Shown here: positions 24,887 through 34,268 of the stretch, one piece after another
How positions within the stretch are numbered: position 1 is the stretch's first letter
Layout: every line of letters starts with the position of its first letter
Assembly: GCF_003014695.1 (NCBI RefSeq)
Contig: NZ_PYAS01000009.1
Span: 186,001 to 250,000 of the forward strand
Direction of reading: 5' to 3'
From: Dyadobacter jiangsuensis
GTDB lineage: Bacteria; Bacteroidota; Bacteroidia; Cytophagales; Spirosomataceae
DNA length: 64,000 bases
The notes under the pieces: generated by a model
Told to the model about the DNA's origin: nothing
Databases searched by the model: none
The model's input: the letters and a program-made list of their open reading frames with translations, nothing else
Position numbers and translations under genes: made by a program

Positions 24887-25042
24887 GTCTGTATTTTTTC
24901 GGATCCGGTAATTTAATTTGTAAAATTACGTTTATCTTGTTCAAAAATTCTAAACATCTGCTGCTGCACGGAATGGTCTCAGCTCGTGCAAATGCAGTTT
25001 TGAAAGTATTATTATACCAAATTGATTAAGAATACCTAACTA

Positions 25043-26578
25043 ATGCCGTTGATGAGAAGACTGCTTTTGCTTGCGTTTGTATTTGTGCCGTTGGTGTTGT
25101 CCGCAAGCCCGAAATATTGGATTTATCTGAAAAATAAAGACCTGGCTGCAAGCCCTGCGGTATCGGCGCTGACGCTGGAAAACCGGCAGAAACTAGGCCT
25201 GGTACTTTCTGATGAAACCGATTTACCGGTAAAAAAGGAATATGAAGCTGCGCTGCGGCAACAATCGGTCAATATCATCAACCGCTCCAAATGGCTTAAC
25301 GCAGTATCAGCCAACCTCACGAGCGAGCAGGCGATGAAAGTAAGAGAGCTTGATTTCGTAGCCGACGTGGTCATGATCGATCCGGGTTTCTATGTAGCAC
25401 GCACCCAGCCGATCGAAAAGGCGCAAATGGCGCCGGTGATGTCGCAGGTGCAGGCCAATGCATTTTTAAAGGAAAATATCACGGCTAAAGACGTGATGAT
25501 CGGCGTGATTGATGCCGGTTTCTACGGCGCGGATTCTTCGCTTTCGCTTTCACAGGTTTTCTCGAACAAAAGAATATTAGGCATCCGGGACTATGTGAAA
25601 CCTGGCCGCCCGGGCGATTTGCTGTTCAGCACCGCCGAATCATTCTCCGATATGCACGGTACCGAAGTGCTCGCGGCTATTTCGGGCATTGATTACCAGG
25701 ATCAGGTGCAATATGGAATGGCTACCAATGCCAAATTCTATCTCGCACGCACGGATTACTCGATGCGCGAGTACCGCGGCGAAGAGGATAACTGGATCGC
25801 AGCCATGGAATGGATGGACAGCCTCGGCGTGCGCCTGATCAATACTTCATTGGGTTATGCCAAAGGATTCTCGGATCCGAAAGAGAATTATCAGCCGTCG
25901 CAAATGGACGGCAAAACCAGCGCTATCAGCAAAGCGGCGCAGATCGCTTCCGATAAAAAAGGCATTATGATTATCGTTTCCGCCGGTAACGAGGGCGACG
26001 ATAAAAGCTGGGGGATCGTTTCGGCCCCTGCGGATGCGAAGGGAGTGCTTTCGGTGGGCGCTACCAATGGCAAGCTATGGAACCGCATTGGTTACAGCAG
26101 TGTCGGGCCGGAGTTTTTGTCCTACGTAAAGCCGAACGTATCGTGCTTTTCGTTGTACGGAACGTCGCTTTCCGCGCCTGTAATTACCGGTTTTGCGGCC
26201 TGTTTGTTGCAAGCTAATCCGCAGCTTTCGAACAAAGAACTGATCTCGCTGATCGAGAAATCATCGCATTTGTACCCTTACGGCAATAATTTCGTAGGCT
26301 ACGGCGTACCGCAGGCCTCACGTGCGCTCGCACTCGCGAAGGCCCCTTATTTGCCTAATAACTCCAAGCTGATTACCGCCAAAGGACGTACCTGCGAGGT
26401 GGAGGTAACCAGCCTGGACCCGATGGTCGCTATTTACCGTAAGAAAAACGAAAAGGACGTGATCGCGCAGCAGGTGGCGAAGGTGCAAAACGGCAAAGTA
26501 TCCCTCAAACGTCAGAGTAACGAGAAATTCACTACCATCGACCTTCGGGATTACGTGGTGGAAGTGGAGTGGAATTAA
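25043..26578 (+). CDS. Secreted subtilisin-like serine peptidase (S8)
   Basis: A 511-residue exported peptidase. Signal peptide 1-21 (LLLLAFVFVPLVLSA). Residues 25-125 form a propeptide-like region. The catalytic triad is D157 (GVIDAGFYG), H205 (DMHGTEV) and S375 (YGTSLSAP), with the oxyanion Asn N316 (SAGNEGDD). The stretch after 410 is a beta-rich C-terminal domain but I do not see the conserved type IX sorting signal, so it may stay in the periplasm or outer membrane. An internal ATG at residue 4 is an alternative start. The gene stands alone and is convergent with the antiporter gene. Confidence 0.93.
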   Translation: MPLMRRLLLLAFVFVPLVLSASPKYWIYLKNKDLAASPAVSALTLENRQKLGLVLSDETDLPVKKEYEAALRQQSVNIINRSKWLNAVSANLTSEQAMKVRELDFVADVVMIDPGFYVARTQPIEKAQMAPVMSQVQANAFLKENITAKDVMIGVIDAGFYGADSSLSLSQVFSNKRILGIRDYVKPGRPGDLLFSTAESFSDMHGTEVLAAISGIDYQDQVQYGMATNAKFYLARTDYSMREYRGEEDNWIAAMEWMDSLGVRLINTSLGYAKGFSDPKENYQPSQMDGKTSAISKAAQIASDKKGIMIIVSAGNEGDDKSWGIVSAPADAKGVLSVGATNGKLWNRIGYSSVGPEFLSYVKPNVSCFSLYGTSLSAPVITGFAACLLQANPQLSNKELISLIEKSSHLYPYGNNFVGYGVPQASRALALAKAPYLPNNSKLITAKGRTCEVEVTSLDPMVAIYRKKNEKDVIAQQVAKVQNGKVSLKRQSNEKFTTIDLRDYVVEVEWN

Positions 26579-26590
26579 CCCACAGCCATT

Positions 26591-28186
26591 CTACGGCGAC
26601 CTGCGGAGCCTTGCTTCTTCGAGATCGAGTTCATGTTCTTTGGTCTTGATGAGCTCGTTGGAGCAAGTTCTCTCCTGTCTTAGTTTCAGGATTTCTTCTC
26701 TTTTTACTTCAATAATTTCGAGTAACATCTTGCGGTATTTCCGCACGTGGCTGACAGACGTGTCGTCGTCGGAATGCAGCAGCTTGTAGTCGGCCATTTC
26801 GATGATCTTCTCATAACGGTCCTTCAACAGCCTGAATGGTTCGAAATCCTGTATCTCGCCATCGTAATTGGATTTCATATAATCCAGGCTCACCGTTGCC
26901 AGACGCGAATTCATCATCGCATTCTCCTTTTCCAGGCTATCGTCATCATCTTCAATTTTAAGCCATTTGATCAGATAGGGCAGGCTCAGCCCCTGAAACA
27001 CGAGTGTGAAAAGGATCACTACAAAAGTGATAAACAAGAACAGATCGCGGTGCGGAAATGCCTTGCCATCTATCAAAAGCGGAATAGCCAATGCGGATGC
27101 CAGTGAAACCACGCCGCGCATGCCGCTCCAGGCCACAATGAATACGGGCTGCCAACCGGGCCGGGCCTCTTTCTGGCGGATAGATTTGAATAAGATCCGT
27201 GGAATGTAGGTGCTGGGGAAAACCCAGATAATGCGGATCAGAATCGTGACAATGCTGATAATGACGGCATAGGTTACTACTTCGGTGATGGTGTACTCAT
27301 GCAGCCCCTTTATCACTTCGGGCAATTGCAGTCCAATCAGGATAAATACAATACCGTTCAAAAGGAAAACCACGGTCTGCCAGACATAGTTGGTCTGCAT
27401 TCTCGACTGATAGGTAAACAGCTCATGCGCGCGGAAGCTCAGGAAGAGTCCGCCGCTCACCACCGCCAGCACGCCCGAATAATGGAAATGCTCTGCCGTG
27501 ATGTACATTAAATACGGTGAAATGAATGTAAGCGCGGTATCAATACTCGGAGTGGTCGGGAAAAAGCGGTGTACCACGTACAGCACGTGCGCGATGGCCA
27601 ACCCGATGATAATGCCCATGATGGCGACCATCAGGAAATCCGCTCCCGCTTTCCAGAGGACGAAATTGCCCGTTTCGATGGTTGCGAGCGCTACGCGGAA
27701 AACAATCAGCGACGAAGCGTCGTTGACAAGACTTTCCCCTTCAAGGATCGTAACGACACGCTTGGGTACTTTCAATCCGTGCAAAACGGAAGTTGCCGCC
27801 ACGGCGTCGGGTGGTGAGATAATGCCCCCGAGCACGAAGCCCATAGCCAATGTGAAACCGGGAATGAGCGCGTGGGTAATGTAAGCGACTGCCGTTGCCG
27901 TAAATACCACCAGACCGATCGACAGTAGCCCGATTGCGCGCCGGGATGCCCAGAAATCTTTCCAGGAGGTATTCCAGGCGGCTTCATAAAGTAAGGGCGG
28001 CAGAAAGATCAGAAAAACCCAGTCGGGTTCGAGCTGGATGTGAGGCATTCCGGGGACAACGCCGATCAACAAACCCGCGATAACGAGGAAAATCGGGTAG
28101 GAGATGCCGATTTTTTCGCTCAGCATCGTGAGCATCGAAACTACAAAAAGGAGGGATATGATAAGCAGTAAATTCTCAAGGACCAT
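26591..28186 (-). CDS. Na+/H+ antiporter, CPA1 family
   Basis: A 531-residue inner-membrane antiporter with about 12 helices over residues 1-410. The family motifs are FLPPLLYEAAWNTSW, GGIISPPDAVAATSVL and EGESLVNDASSLIVFRVAL, the last holding the ND pair of the ion site. The C-terminal 120 residues are a charged cytosolic tail with a coiled-coil look (REEILKLRQERTCSNEL). It exchanges Na+ (or K+) for H+ for pH and salt balance. Convergent with the subtilase gene, 12 bases apart, with no clear terminator between. Confidence 0.92.
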   Translation of the reverse strand: MVLENLLLIISLLFVVSMLTMLSEKIGISYPIFLVIAGLLIGVVPGMPHIQLEPDWVFLIFLPPLLYEAAWNTSWKDFWASRRAIGLLSIGLVVFTATAVAYITHALIPGFTLAMGFVLGGIISPPDAVAATSVLHGLKVPKRVVTILEGESLVNDASSLIVFRVALATIETGNFVLWKAGADFLMVAIMGIIIGLAIAHVLYVVHRFFPTTPSIDTALTFISPYLMYITAEHFHYSGVLAVVSGGLFLSFRAHELFTYQSRMQTNYVWQTVVFLLNGIVFILIGLQLPEVIKGLHEYTITEVVTYAVIISIVTILIRIIWVFPSTYIPRILFKSIRQKEARPGWQPVFIVAWSGMRGVVSLASALAIPLLIDGKAFPHRDLFLFITFVVILFTLVFQGLSLPYLIKWLKIEDDDDSLEKENAMMNSRLATVSLDYMKSNYDGEIQDFEPFRLLKDRYEKIIEMADYKLLHSDDDTSVSHVRKYRKMLLEIIEVKREEILKLRQERTCSNELIKTKEHELDLEEARLRRSP

Positions 28187-28412
28187 ATTCAGGAAACGGA
28201 AGTTCGGAGATATAAAACTATATAAATTGTATTATTAACATGTAATAACTTTTGTGTGTGGTCGAGCACGCAAATGGAAATTTTGGTTTATATTAGCAGG
28301 AAATATTACGGTTTTGCATTAACTTTAATGCCTTTAAGATCCTGTATCACTGGCATTATCAACAGAAAATTCAATAAAAACAGTCATTCCATCACCTAAT
28401 CCTTAATTGACA

Positions 28413-29702
28413 ATGAGTACTTCTCGGAGAGATGTTTTGAAAATGGCGGGAGTTGCATTGGCAGGTAGCACCTTACCAACCTTTGCGATTCTGAACCCTA
28501 ATCGCGCTTTTGCAGGCGTAAATGCCGATACCCTCAAAGTAGGTTTGATCGGTTGCGGCGGCCGCGGATCCGGTGCTGCCAACCAGGCTTTGAAAGCCGA
28601 CCCGAACGTGGTGTTGTGGGCAATGGGCGACATTTTCAAAGACAAAATGGACGCGTCGCTTGAAAACCTGACCAAAGTGCACGGTCCAAAAGTGAAAGTG
28701 GATGAAGGTCGTAAGTTCATTGGTTTCGACGCTTTCAAAAAAGTGCTGGACTCAGGTGTGGATGTAGTGTTGCTCGCTACGCCTCCTCATTTCCGTCCCG
28801 AGCACCTCACTGCCGCTATCAATGCAGGCAAGCACGTGTTCTGCGAAAAACCTGTGGCGGTTGACGCTCCCGGTGTTCGCAAAGTGCTGGATGCAGCGAA
28901 ATTGGCAAAACAAAAGAACGTGTCCCTGATGTCGGGCTTCTGCTGGCGTTACCATGAGCCGAAACGTGCGAGCTTCGCGCGGATCCTCGATGGCGCAGTG
29001 GGCGACATTACGGCTATCTATAACACTTATGATACCGGTACGCTGTGGTCGTTCCCACGCGTTTCGGGCTGGACAGACGCTGAATACGTACTGCGTAACT
29101 GGACTTACTATACCTGGCTCGCCGGTGACCACATCGTGGAGCAGGCCGTACACAGTATCGACATGATGGCGTGGGCAATGGGTGGCAAGCTGCCGGTTTC
29201 GGCGGTAGGTACAGGCGGCCGTCAGGTTCGTACCGATTCGTTGTTCGGTAACATCTTCGACCACTTCTCGGTGGTTTACGATTACGATAATGGTGTGAAA
29301 GGTTTCCACCACTCACGTCAGCAGGCCAACTGCGAAAACAGCTACCTCGTACAAACATTGGGAACCAAAGGAAGCGCGATGGTGAACTGTGCACGTAACG
29401 TACACGAAATTACCGGTGCTAATCCATGGAAATACGAAGGCGCACAAAACGATATGTACCAGACAGAGCATAACGAACTGTTTGCGTCTATCCGTAGCGG
29501 TAAGCTGATCAACGACGGTGAGTTCATGGCGCACAGCACATTGACCGCCATCATGGGTAGAATGGCTGCCTACACCGGCAAGCGCATTACCTGGAACGAG
29601 GCATTGAACTCTACCGAGAAGCTGGGCCCTGATACTTACAGCTTTGATATGAAACCACCGGTTGTAGAGGTGGCAAAACCAGGTATCACAGCATTCTCCT
29701 GA
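28413..29702 (+). CDS. Gfo/Idh/MocA family oxidoreductase with Tat signal
   Basis: A 429-residue NAD(P)-dependent oxidoreductase. The N-terminus SRRDVLKMAGVALAGSTLP is a twin-arginine signal, so the folded protein is exported with bound cofactor. The Rossmann motif VGLIGCGGRGSGAANQAL follows at about 45, and the family EKP motif is HVFCEKPVAVDAPG. The C-terminal domain contains YTWLAGDHIVEQAVHSIDMM, which is typical of sugar or inositol dehydrogenase relatives. I start at the ATG at 28413; an in-frame TTG lies six bases earlier. It lies 6 bases before a Tat-exported isomerase, a common pairing in Bacteroidota sugar loci. The substrate is unknown. Confidence 0.92.
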   Translation: MSTSRRDVLKMAGVALAGSTLPTFAILNPNRAFAGVNADTLKVGLIGCGGRGSGAANQALKADPNVVLWAMGDIFKDKMDASLENLTKVHGPKVKVDEGRKFIGFDAFKKVLDSGVDVVLLATPPHFRPEHLTAAINAGKHVFCEKPVAVDAPGVRKVLDAAKLAKQKNVSLMSGFCWRYHEPKRASFARILDGAVGDITAIYNTYDTGTLWSFPRVSGWTDAEYVLRNWTYYTWLAGDHIVEQAVHSIDMMAWAMGGKLPVSAVGTGGRQVRTDSLFGNIFDHFSVVYDYDNGVKGFHHSRQQANCENSYLVQTLGTKGSAMVNCARNVHEITGANPWKYEGAQNDMYQTEHNELFASIRSGKLINDGEFMAHSTLTAIMGRMAAYTGKRITWNEALNSTEKLGPDTYSFDMKPPVVEVAKPGITAFS

Positions 29703-29708
29703 TACCTT

Positions 29709-30620
29709 ATGCAAAGAAGAGATTTCTTAAAAAACACCGCCATGGCAGCATCTGCCGTGGCGGTGGGCTCTTCGGTGCTGGCTGGCACCGAGGCAGTAGC
29801 TGCTGCGCCCTTGGCACGCCCGATGGTGAAGAAAAGCCTTAAATGGGGCATGGTGAAAGAGGATTTGTCGATCATGGACAAATTCAAACTCCTGAAAGAC
29901 CTGGGCTACGACGGCGTCGAACTCGACTCGCCCGACAAGCTGGATATGAAGGAAGTGCTTGCCGCGCGCGACAAAACCGGCCTGGAACTGCCAGGAACTG
30001 TGAACTCGATGCACTGGAAGCTTCCATTGTCGGATCCCGATCCCAAGAAGCGTGAGGAATGCGTCAAATCCATTGAAAAAGCGTTGTACGACACCAAGCA
30101 ATACGGCGGGACTACCGTTCTCGTGGTACCAGGCGTAGTGAATGCCAATGTGACCTACGCGGAAGCATACGAGCGCTCGCAGGCGGAAATCCGTAAGCTG
30201 CTGCCGGTATGTGAAAAAACAGGTGTCAAAATAGCGTTCGAGAACGTTTGGAACCAGTTTTTGCTGAGCCCGCTCGAAGCGGCCCGTTATGTCGATGAAT
30301 TCAAACATCCGATGGTAGGCTGGTATTTTGATGTGGGTAACGTGCTCCGTTACAGCTGGCCGGTTTCGTGGATTGAAGCATTGAACAAGCGCATTCTTAA
30401 ACTGGATTTGAAAGAATTCAGCTTTAAAAAGCAAAACGACCTTGGCCTCTGGAAGGGCTTCGACGTCGAATTCATGGAAGGCGATTGCAACTGGTCGGAA
30501 GTGAACAAGGCATTGCAAAAGATCGGTTACTCAGGCTGGGCTTCCGCGGAAGTTTCCGGCGGCGACCGCAAACGTTTATTGACTATCCGTGAGAAGATGG
30601 ACCTCGTATTTAATGCGTAA
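29709..30620 (+). CDS. Sugar phosphate isomerase/epimerase-like TIM-barrel protein with Tat signal
   Basis: A 303-residue protein of the AP-endonuclease-2-like TIM-barrel family. A twin-arginine signal (MQRRDFLKNTAMAASAVAVG) directs export. Family segments are LLKDLGYDGVELDSPDK, GTTVLVVPGVVNA, VKIAFENVWNQFLLSP and VGWYFDVGNVLRY, which carry the Glu, Asp and His type metal positions, then SAEVSGGDRKRL near the end. It ends at a strong terminator. It acts with the oxidoreductase 6 bases upstream, probably on a carbohydrate in the periplasm. The exact reaction is unknown. Confidence 0.9.
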   Translation: MQRRDFLKNTAMAASAVAVGSSVLAGTEAVAAAPLARPMVKKSLKWGMVKEDLSIMDKFKLLKDLGYDGVELDSPDKLDMKEVLAARDKTGLELPGTVNSMHWKLPLSDPDPKKREECVKSIEKALYDTKQYGGTTVLVVPGVVNANVTYAEAYERSQAEIRKLLPVCEKTGVKIAFENVWNQFLLSPLEAARYVDEFKHPMVGWYFDVGNVLRYSWPVSWIEALNKRILKLDLKEFSFKKQNDLGLWKGFDVEFMEGDCNWSEVNKALQKIGYSGWASAEVSGGDRKRLLTIREKMDLVFNA

Positions 30621-30647
30621 TTACACTTCCTAACAATTCCAAATAGG

Positions 30648-30670
30648 GCCCGGTTATCCGGGCTTTTTTT
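30648..30670 (+). terminator. Rho-independent terminator
   Basis: Stem GCCCGG/CCGGGC (30648-30653 and 30658-30663) with a TTAT loop and seven Ts. It ends the oxidoreductase-isomerase operon. Confidence 0.85.
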
Positions 30671-30696
30671 GTGCCGTATTGTAGTATAGAAATGTG

Positions 30697-30712
30697 GTTG
30701 AAAATTTTCAAC
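30697..30712. promoter_or_regulatory. 16-base perfect palindrome ahead of the Crp-family gene
   Basis: The sequence GTTGAAAATTTTCAAC is a perfect inverted repeat ending 29 bases before the ATG at 30742. Its place between a terminator and a regulator gene suggests an operator, perhaps for autoregulation. Confidence 0.5.
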
Positions 30713-30741
30713 TTGCGGTTATATCAACACACTATATCAAT

Positions 30742-31323
30742 ATGTATTACGAGTTCATATCCTCCCTGAGTGAAATACTGCCTGTTGAAGATCAAACAAG
30801 GATACTGTTTCAGCAAAGATTAAAAATCGTCAAAGTTCCGAAAGGTAAGGTGCTGCTATCGGACGGTGAAATATGCGATAAGCTCTGGTATGTGCAATCG
30901 GGGCTTGTACGAGGCTACCATTTCGCAGCCGACGGCCAGGGCAATTTCCGCGACGTCACCGACTGGTTTGCCAGCGAGGGCGATTTCTTCCACGCTGCGG
31001 ATAGCTTTGTAAAACAGCTCCCTTCCCGTGAATGCATTGAGACGCTGGAATCTTCGATACTCATTTACATTAGCAGGACTGAACTATACGAGTTATATGG
31101 GAATCACCCCGAAGCCTGCTGCATTGGCCGCATCATCGCCGAGCGCCTGTTGCTGACACACCAGGAATTGCTCCGCGACATGCGTACGCTTTCCGCACCC
31201 GAGAAGCTCGAATCGTTCCGCGCACGTTCCCGCGAACTCTTCAACCGCGTGCCCCAGAAGTACATCGCCTCCTACCTCGGTATCTCCGAAAACTACGTCA
31301 GCAAGCTCAAATCAAGGCCCTGA
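30742..31323 (+). CDS. Crp/Fnr family transcriptional regulator
   Basis: A 193-residue DNA-binding protein. Residues about 20-125 form a cyclic-nucleotide-binding beta roll (VPKGKVLLSDGEICDKLWYV, QSGLVRGYHF), but the residues that bind cAMP in CRP are not conserved, so the ligand is unknown. The C-terminal winged helix ends in VPQKYIASYLGISENYVSKL, the recognition helix-turn-helix. I use the ATG at 30742; upstream in-frame codons overlap the palindrome. Such single-domain-pair regulators are common in Bacteroidota. No clear target operon adjoins it. Confidence 0.9.
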   Translation: MYYEFISSLSEILPVEDQTRILFQQRLKIVKVPKGKVLLSDGEICDKLWYVQSGLVRGYHFAADGQGNFRDVTDWFASEGDFFHAADSFVKQLPSRECIETLESSILIYISRTELYELYGNHPEACCIGRIIAERLLLTHQELLRDMRTLSAPEKLESFRARSRELFNRVPQKYIASYLGISENYVSKLKSRP

Positions 31324-31413
31324 ATTTTCTTCCTTTTTGTAGGTCCGATCCTTCCTTTTCCCAGAATGGGTGTCGTTTGTTCTCATTTTATTTGTACAAA
31401 AAATATAAATAAT

Positions 31414-32082
31414 ATGAAGAACACATGCTACTTAGTTTTGATGGCACTTTTGGGGCTAGTTGGTTCAATGCAAATCGCTCATTGTCAGGAGCAAAAGAAG
31501 CCTCCGGAAGGGATTCGTAATAATCATGCTAGCACGGATTATAGGTGGGATGTAAGTTTGGATGTATTTCGCATGATAGCGGCCAGCCAGGCTCACGTGA
31601 CTCTTAGGTATGCGCCTAAAAAGGGGAGAGGAGCGTTCCGCGCGACCATTAATACACTAAGCTGGTTTGCAGACAAAGGCGCTTCAAAAATGAGTTCCGA
31701 TTCGGGTTATTCAGAGACTTTTGACAGTCGCAGTGAAATGCAGAGTTTTTCAACCTCATTCGGCATCGGATATGAATGGAGGCGAAATCTTCGGGTAGGG
31801 CAATTCTTTCATGGAATCGATACCGAGATCGACTGGTTCAACAACTATAAAAATACTACTGGAATTCTTCCTTCGTCCAGTCTGGCAGTGGCTGTTGCTC
31901 CGTTTTGTGGCTATAAGTATCAAATCTCCAAGCGCTTGTCGGCCTCGGTAGAAAGCAACCTTTACATCAATCATCGCTGGTCCAAGGGCAAAAGTTTGGA
32001 TGGAGAAGTCACATCAAAGAGCCATCGTTTCGGATTCGCACTGAGTCCGATTAGTAAGCTAAATTTTACTTTTCACTTTTAA
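31414..32082 (+). CDS. Outer-membrane-barrel-like secreted protein of unknown function
   Basis: A 222-residue protein with a Sec signal (MKNTCYLVLMALLGLVGS, cleavage near AHCQEQ). The mature part is made of alternating amphipathic strands (AHVTLRYAPKKGRGAFRATI, SFSTSFGIGYEWRRN, LAVAVAPFCGYKYQISK, HRFGFALSPISKLNFTFHF) and ends in Phe, as outer-membrane beta-barrels do. Strand count suggests about eight to ten strands. It lies 10 bases before the type IX secreted protein, so both are likely one operon. Its codons are more AT-rich than the neighbours, hinting at separate origin. No named family is recognised. Confidence 0.75.
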   Translation: MKNTCYLVLMALLGLVGSMQIAHCQEQKKPPEGIRNNHASTDYRWDVSLDVFRMIAASQAHVTLRYAPKKGRGAFRATINTLSWFADKGASKMSSDSGYSETFDSRSEMQSFSTSFGIGYEWRRNLRVGQFFHGIDTEIDWFNNYKNTTGILPSSSLAVAVAPFCGYKYQISKRLSASVESNLYINHRWSKGKSLDGEVTSKSHRFGFALSPISKLNFTFHF

Positions 32083-32092
32083 ATACAGCACT

Positions 32093-33613
32093 ATGAAAAC
32101 TATTAAACTAGGTCTTTGTATCGCATTTGTAATTTGTCAGATAGGATTATCAATAACGGCAAAAGGGCAATCGGTAGCTATCAATTGCGGGCTTCCAAAT
32201 AACACGTGTTCATATGCGCTGCCGAATAATACGGAACACACCTATTCTGTCGCAATGAGCTTGTTTGCAAAATGTAATAATGGTAAAGACTGCAAGTACA
32301 AATGGGAAGTAACGAATGGCCTTATTGTCGGAATTCCTGCTGCAAGTCCATCTATACTTGAAGCTAATGCAAAGGATCAAATCAAGGTTGTCTGGAACAA
32401 TACCAATGGAAATGGTACGATCAAAGTTACATCAGGTCAACCCAGCGCTGGTGATCAGGGATGTTCGGAATGCCCAGTGGGCCTAACGCAAACCAAAACT
32501 ATCCCCATCCGTTACCTCGGCACGCCCGGCAACATCAAAATCAACGGCGCCGCGCAGAGCGGAAGTTACCAAATCAATTGCGGCACGGCGCCGATCAACG
32601 TCTCGGTAGATCCGGTAGCGAACGCAACCAATTACGTTTGGACTTACCCGGCTGGCTGGACGCTTTCGGGAAGCGGAAATATCGTTATGCTTACGCCGAA
32701 TGCCGGTGCTGGTGGTGTTATCAAAGTCACAACTTCGAGAAATGATGTGCCTGGATTGACAACGTCTTCTCAGCTGACGATTACAAGACCGGTTCCTACA
32801 AAACCGGTTATTAATTCACCTGATATTCTACTTTGTAATCCCAAAACGATTACCGCAACAGCGAGCAACGCCACAAGTTACAATTGGGTTGCTACCGGCG
32901 GCATTACCGCAAACTCGCCCGGAAATACCAACTCTGCGCAAATTACCGGTGTTTCTGATGGAACAGTGAAGGTTTCGGCTACGTCGTCCGTGTGCGGGGT
33001 AACATCGGCATTTAGCACTCCCATCAACGTCAAACGAAGCGCTCCGCAGCCCGCTTCATTACTCGTAACTGCCAACGGCGGCGGTTCGCCCGACTTTATG
33101 TGCAACGGTGCGGGCGTTATGCTCAATGCGTATACCGCCGAGCCTGGGACGCAGTTCGGGATATGGACGTCCAGTGATCCCGGGAATACGATCCTCAATT
33201 CCAATGGTGGTACCGCTTATTTCAATTCCTACGTCAACAACTGCTATGGCATAGACATTACCGTTAGCAACTGTTTTGGCTCGGTGCAGAAAGGAATCAC
33301 CATTTGTGTCGACAATTGTGCAAAGGGAACTCCGATCTACAAAGTGTTTCCCAATCCGGCAAAAGACCAGGTGAAAATTCAATTTGATGATGGGCAAGCG
33401 ATTGAACGATTACCTCAGACTGTAACATTACTCAGCGAAGTTGGCGGCAAGGAGGTAAGAGCAATCGACGCAACAGCACAATACGCAACAGCTGCTTTTG
33501 AACAGGAACGAACTATTACATTGCCAGTGAGCGATTTGCCGAGAGGAACTTATTACTTAATGCTCGTCAACCGGGATGGCACTTCCGAAAATGTGCGTCT
33601 CATTCTGGAATAA
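32093..33613 (+). CDS. Surface or secreted protein with type IX (T9SS) sorting domain
   Basis: A 506-residue protein. Signal peptide about 1-25 (AFVICQIGLSITAKGQS). The body has several PKD/Ig-like repeats, with segments such as YKWEVTNGLIVGIP, ATNYVWTYPAGWTLSGSG and ATSYNWVATGGITANSPG. It contains many Cys (about a dozen) that probably pair in the extracellular space. The last 80 residues are a T9SS sorting domain: IYKVFPNPAKDQVKIQF, then LPRGTYYLMLVNRDG and a final VRLILE. The protein is thus secreted across the outer membrane, with no enzyme domain seen. The first 400 bases are visibly more AT-rich than the rest. Confidence 0.85.
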   Translation: MKTIKLGLCIAFVICQIGLSITAKGQSVAINCGLPNNTCSYALPNNTEHTYSVAMSLFAKCNNGKDCKYKWEVTNGLIVGIPAASPSILEANAKDQIKVVWNNTNGNGTIKVTSGQPSAGDQGCSECPVGLTQTKTIPIRYLGTPGNIKINGAAQSGSYQINCGTAPINVSVDPVANATNYVWTYPAGWTLSGSGNIVMLTPNAGAGGVIKVTTSRNDVPGLTTSSQLTITRPVPTKPVINSPDILLCNPKTITATASNATSYNWVATGGITANSPGNTNSAQITGVSDGTVKVSATSSVCGVTSAFSTPINVKRSAPQPASLLVTANGGGSPDFMCNGAGVMLNAYTAEPGTQFGIWTSSDPGNTILNSNGGTAYFNSYVNNCYGIDITVSNCFGSVQKGITICVDNCAKGTPIYKVFPNPAKDQVKIQFDDGQAIERLPQTVTLLSEVGGKEVRAIDATAQYATAAFEQERTITLPVSDLPRGTYYLMLVNRDGTSENVRLILE

Positions 33614-33651
33614 ATCTATTGCTCAAAGTATGCTTTAATTCCCAATGTTCC

Positions 33652-34131
33652 TCATTTACTCACCTTATACCGAGCCCGTCCATAATACTTCAAAGTCGAA
33701 ATCTTCAACTGCTTCTCCTTCAAAGCAATCAGCTTGTAGTCCTTAAACTCGCCCTGCTTGTCAAGAAACCCGACAATGCACGAATTTTCATCCGGGCCTT
33801 TCCGGACTTCTACTTTGGGCATAATGCCGAAATTAGGGATCGTCAGTGTGTCTTCCGCTTCCTGCACCATGTATTCGATCTTCATCAGGAACTTGAACGT
33901 CTGCGGGGTTTCGTAAACGTCCACGGCAAAACGCCAGTCGTTGAGATCATCTTTAACCTTTTCGCTGTAACTCGCGATGGGGCTTTTCTCCACTTTTTCG
34001 CGCGTCAGCGGGATGGTGTCGTTGATGGCCTTGGTCGGTTCGTCACTGTTTGTAGCGGTGGTTTCGCTGTTGTTTTTAGGTTTGTTGCAGCACAATAGTG
34101 CCAAAAGGAGTAAAAAGCTGTAATGCTTCAT
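33652..34131 (-). CDS. Hypothetical lipoprotein
   Basis: A 159-residue protein with a lipoprotein signal (FLLLLALLCC, modified at C14 or C15). A Ser/Thr/Asn-rich linker follows. The mature domain has charged alternating segments (VKDDLNDWRFAVDVYETPQT, FKFLMKIEYMVQEAEDTL) and ends KLKISTLKYYGRARYKV. I do not recognise a family. I start it at the ATG at 34131, which gives the proper signal; 14 further codons are open upstream. It is convergent with the T9SS protein and divergent from the nucleoside-gate gene. Confidence 0.7.
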   Translation of the reverse strand: MKHYSFLLLLALLCCNKPKNNSETTATNSDEPTKAINDTIPLTREKVEKSPIASYSEKVKDDLNDWRFAVDVYETPQTFKFLMKIEYMVQEAEDTLTIPNFGIMPKVEVRKGPDENSCIVGFLDKQGEFKDYKLIALKEKQLKISTLKYYGRARYKVSK

Positions 34132-34150
34132 GGAAAATCGTTGAGGTTTG

Positions 34151-34183
34151 TTGATAGGTCTACCTGTTTGCAATATACCTTTG
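34151..34183 (+). promoter_or_regulatory. Candidate promoter of the nucleoside-gate gene
   Basis: TACCTTTG at 34176-34183 matches TAnnTTTG, with TTG at 34151-34153 giving a 22-base spacer, slightly long. The start codon follows at 34269 after an untranslated leader of about 80 bases. Confidence 0.4.
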
Positions 34184-34268
34184 TTATTTGCATTAAAAGA
34201 AATATTTTACTCAATGCATTATAAACAAATCATTAATAATCCTGCCCCCTGCACCCCCTGAACCTGAT

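Noticed and set aside
29727..30518. A 263-codon minus-strand frame opposite the Tat-exported isomerase
   Set aside because: The plus-strand protein has a full family signature and signal peptide; the opposite frame has none.
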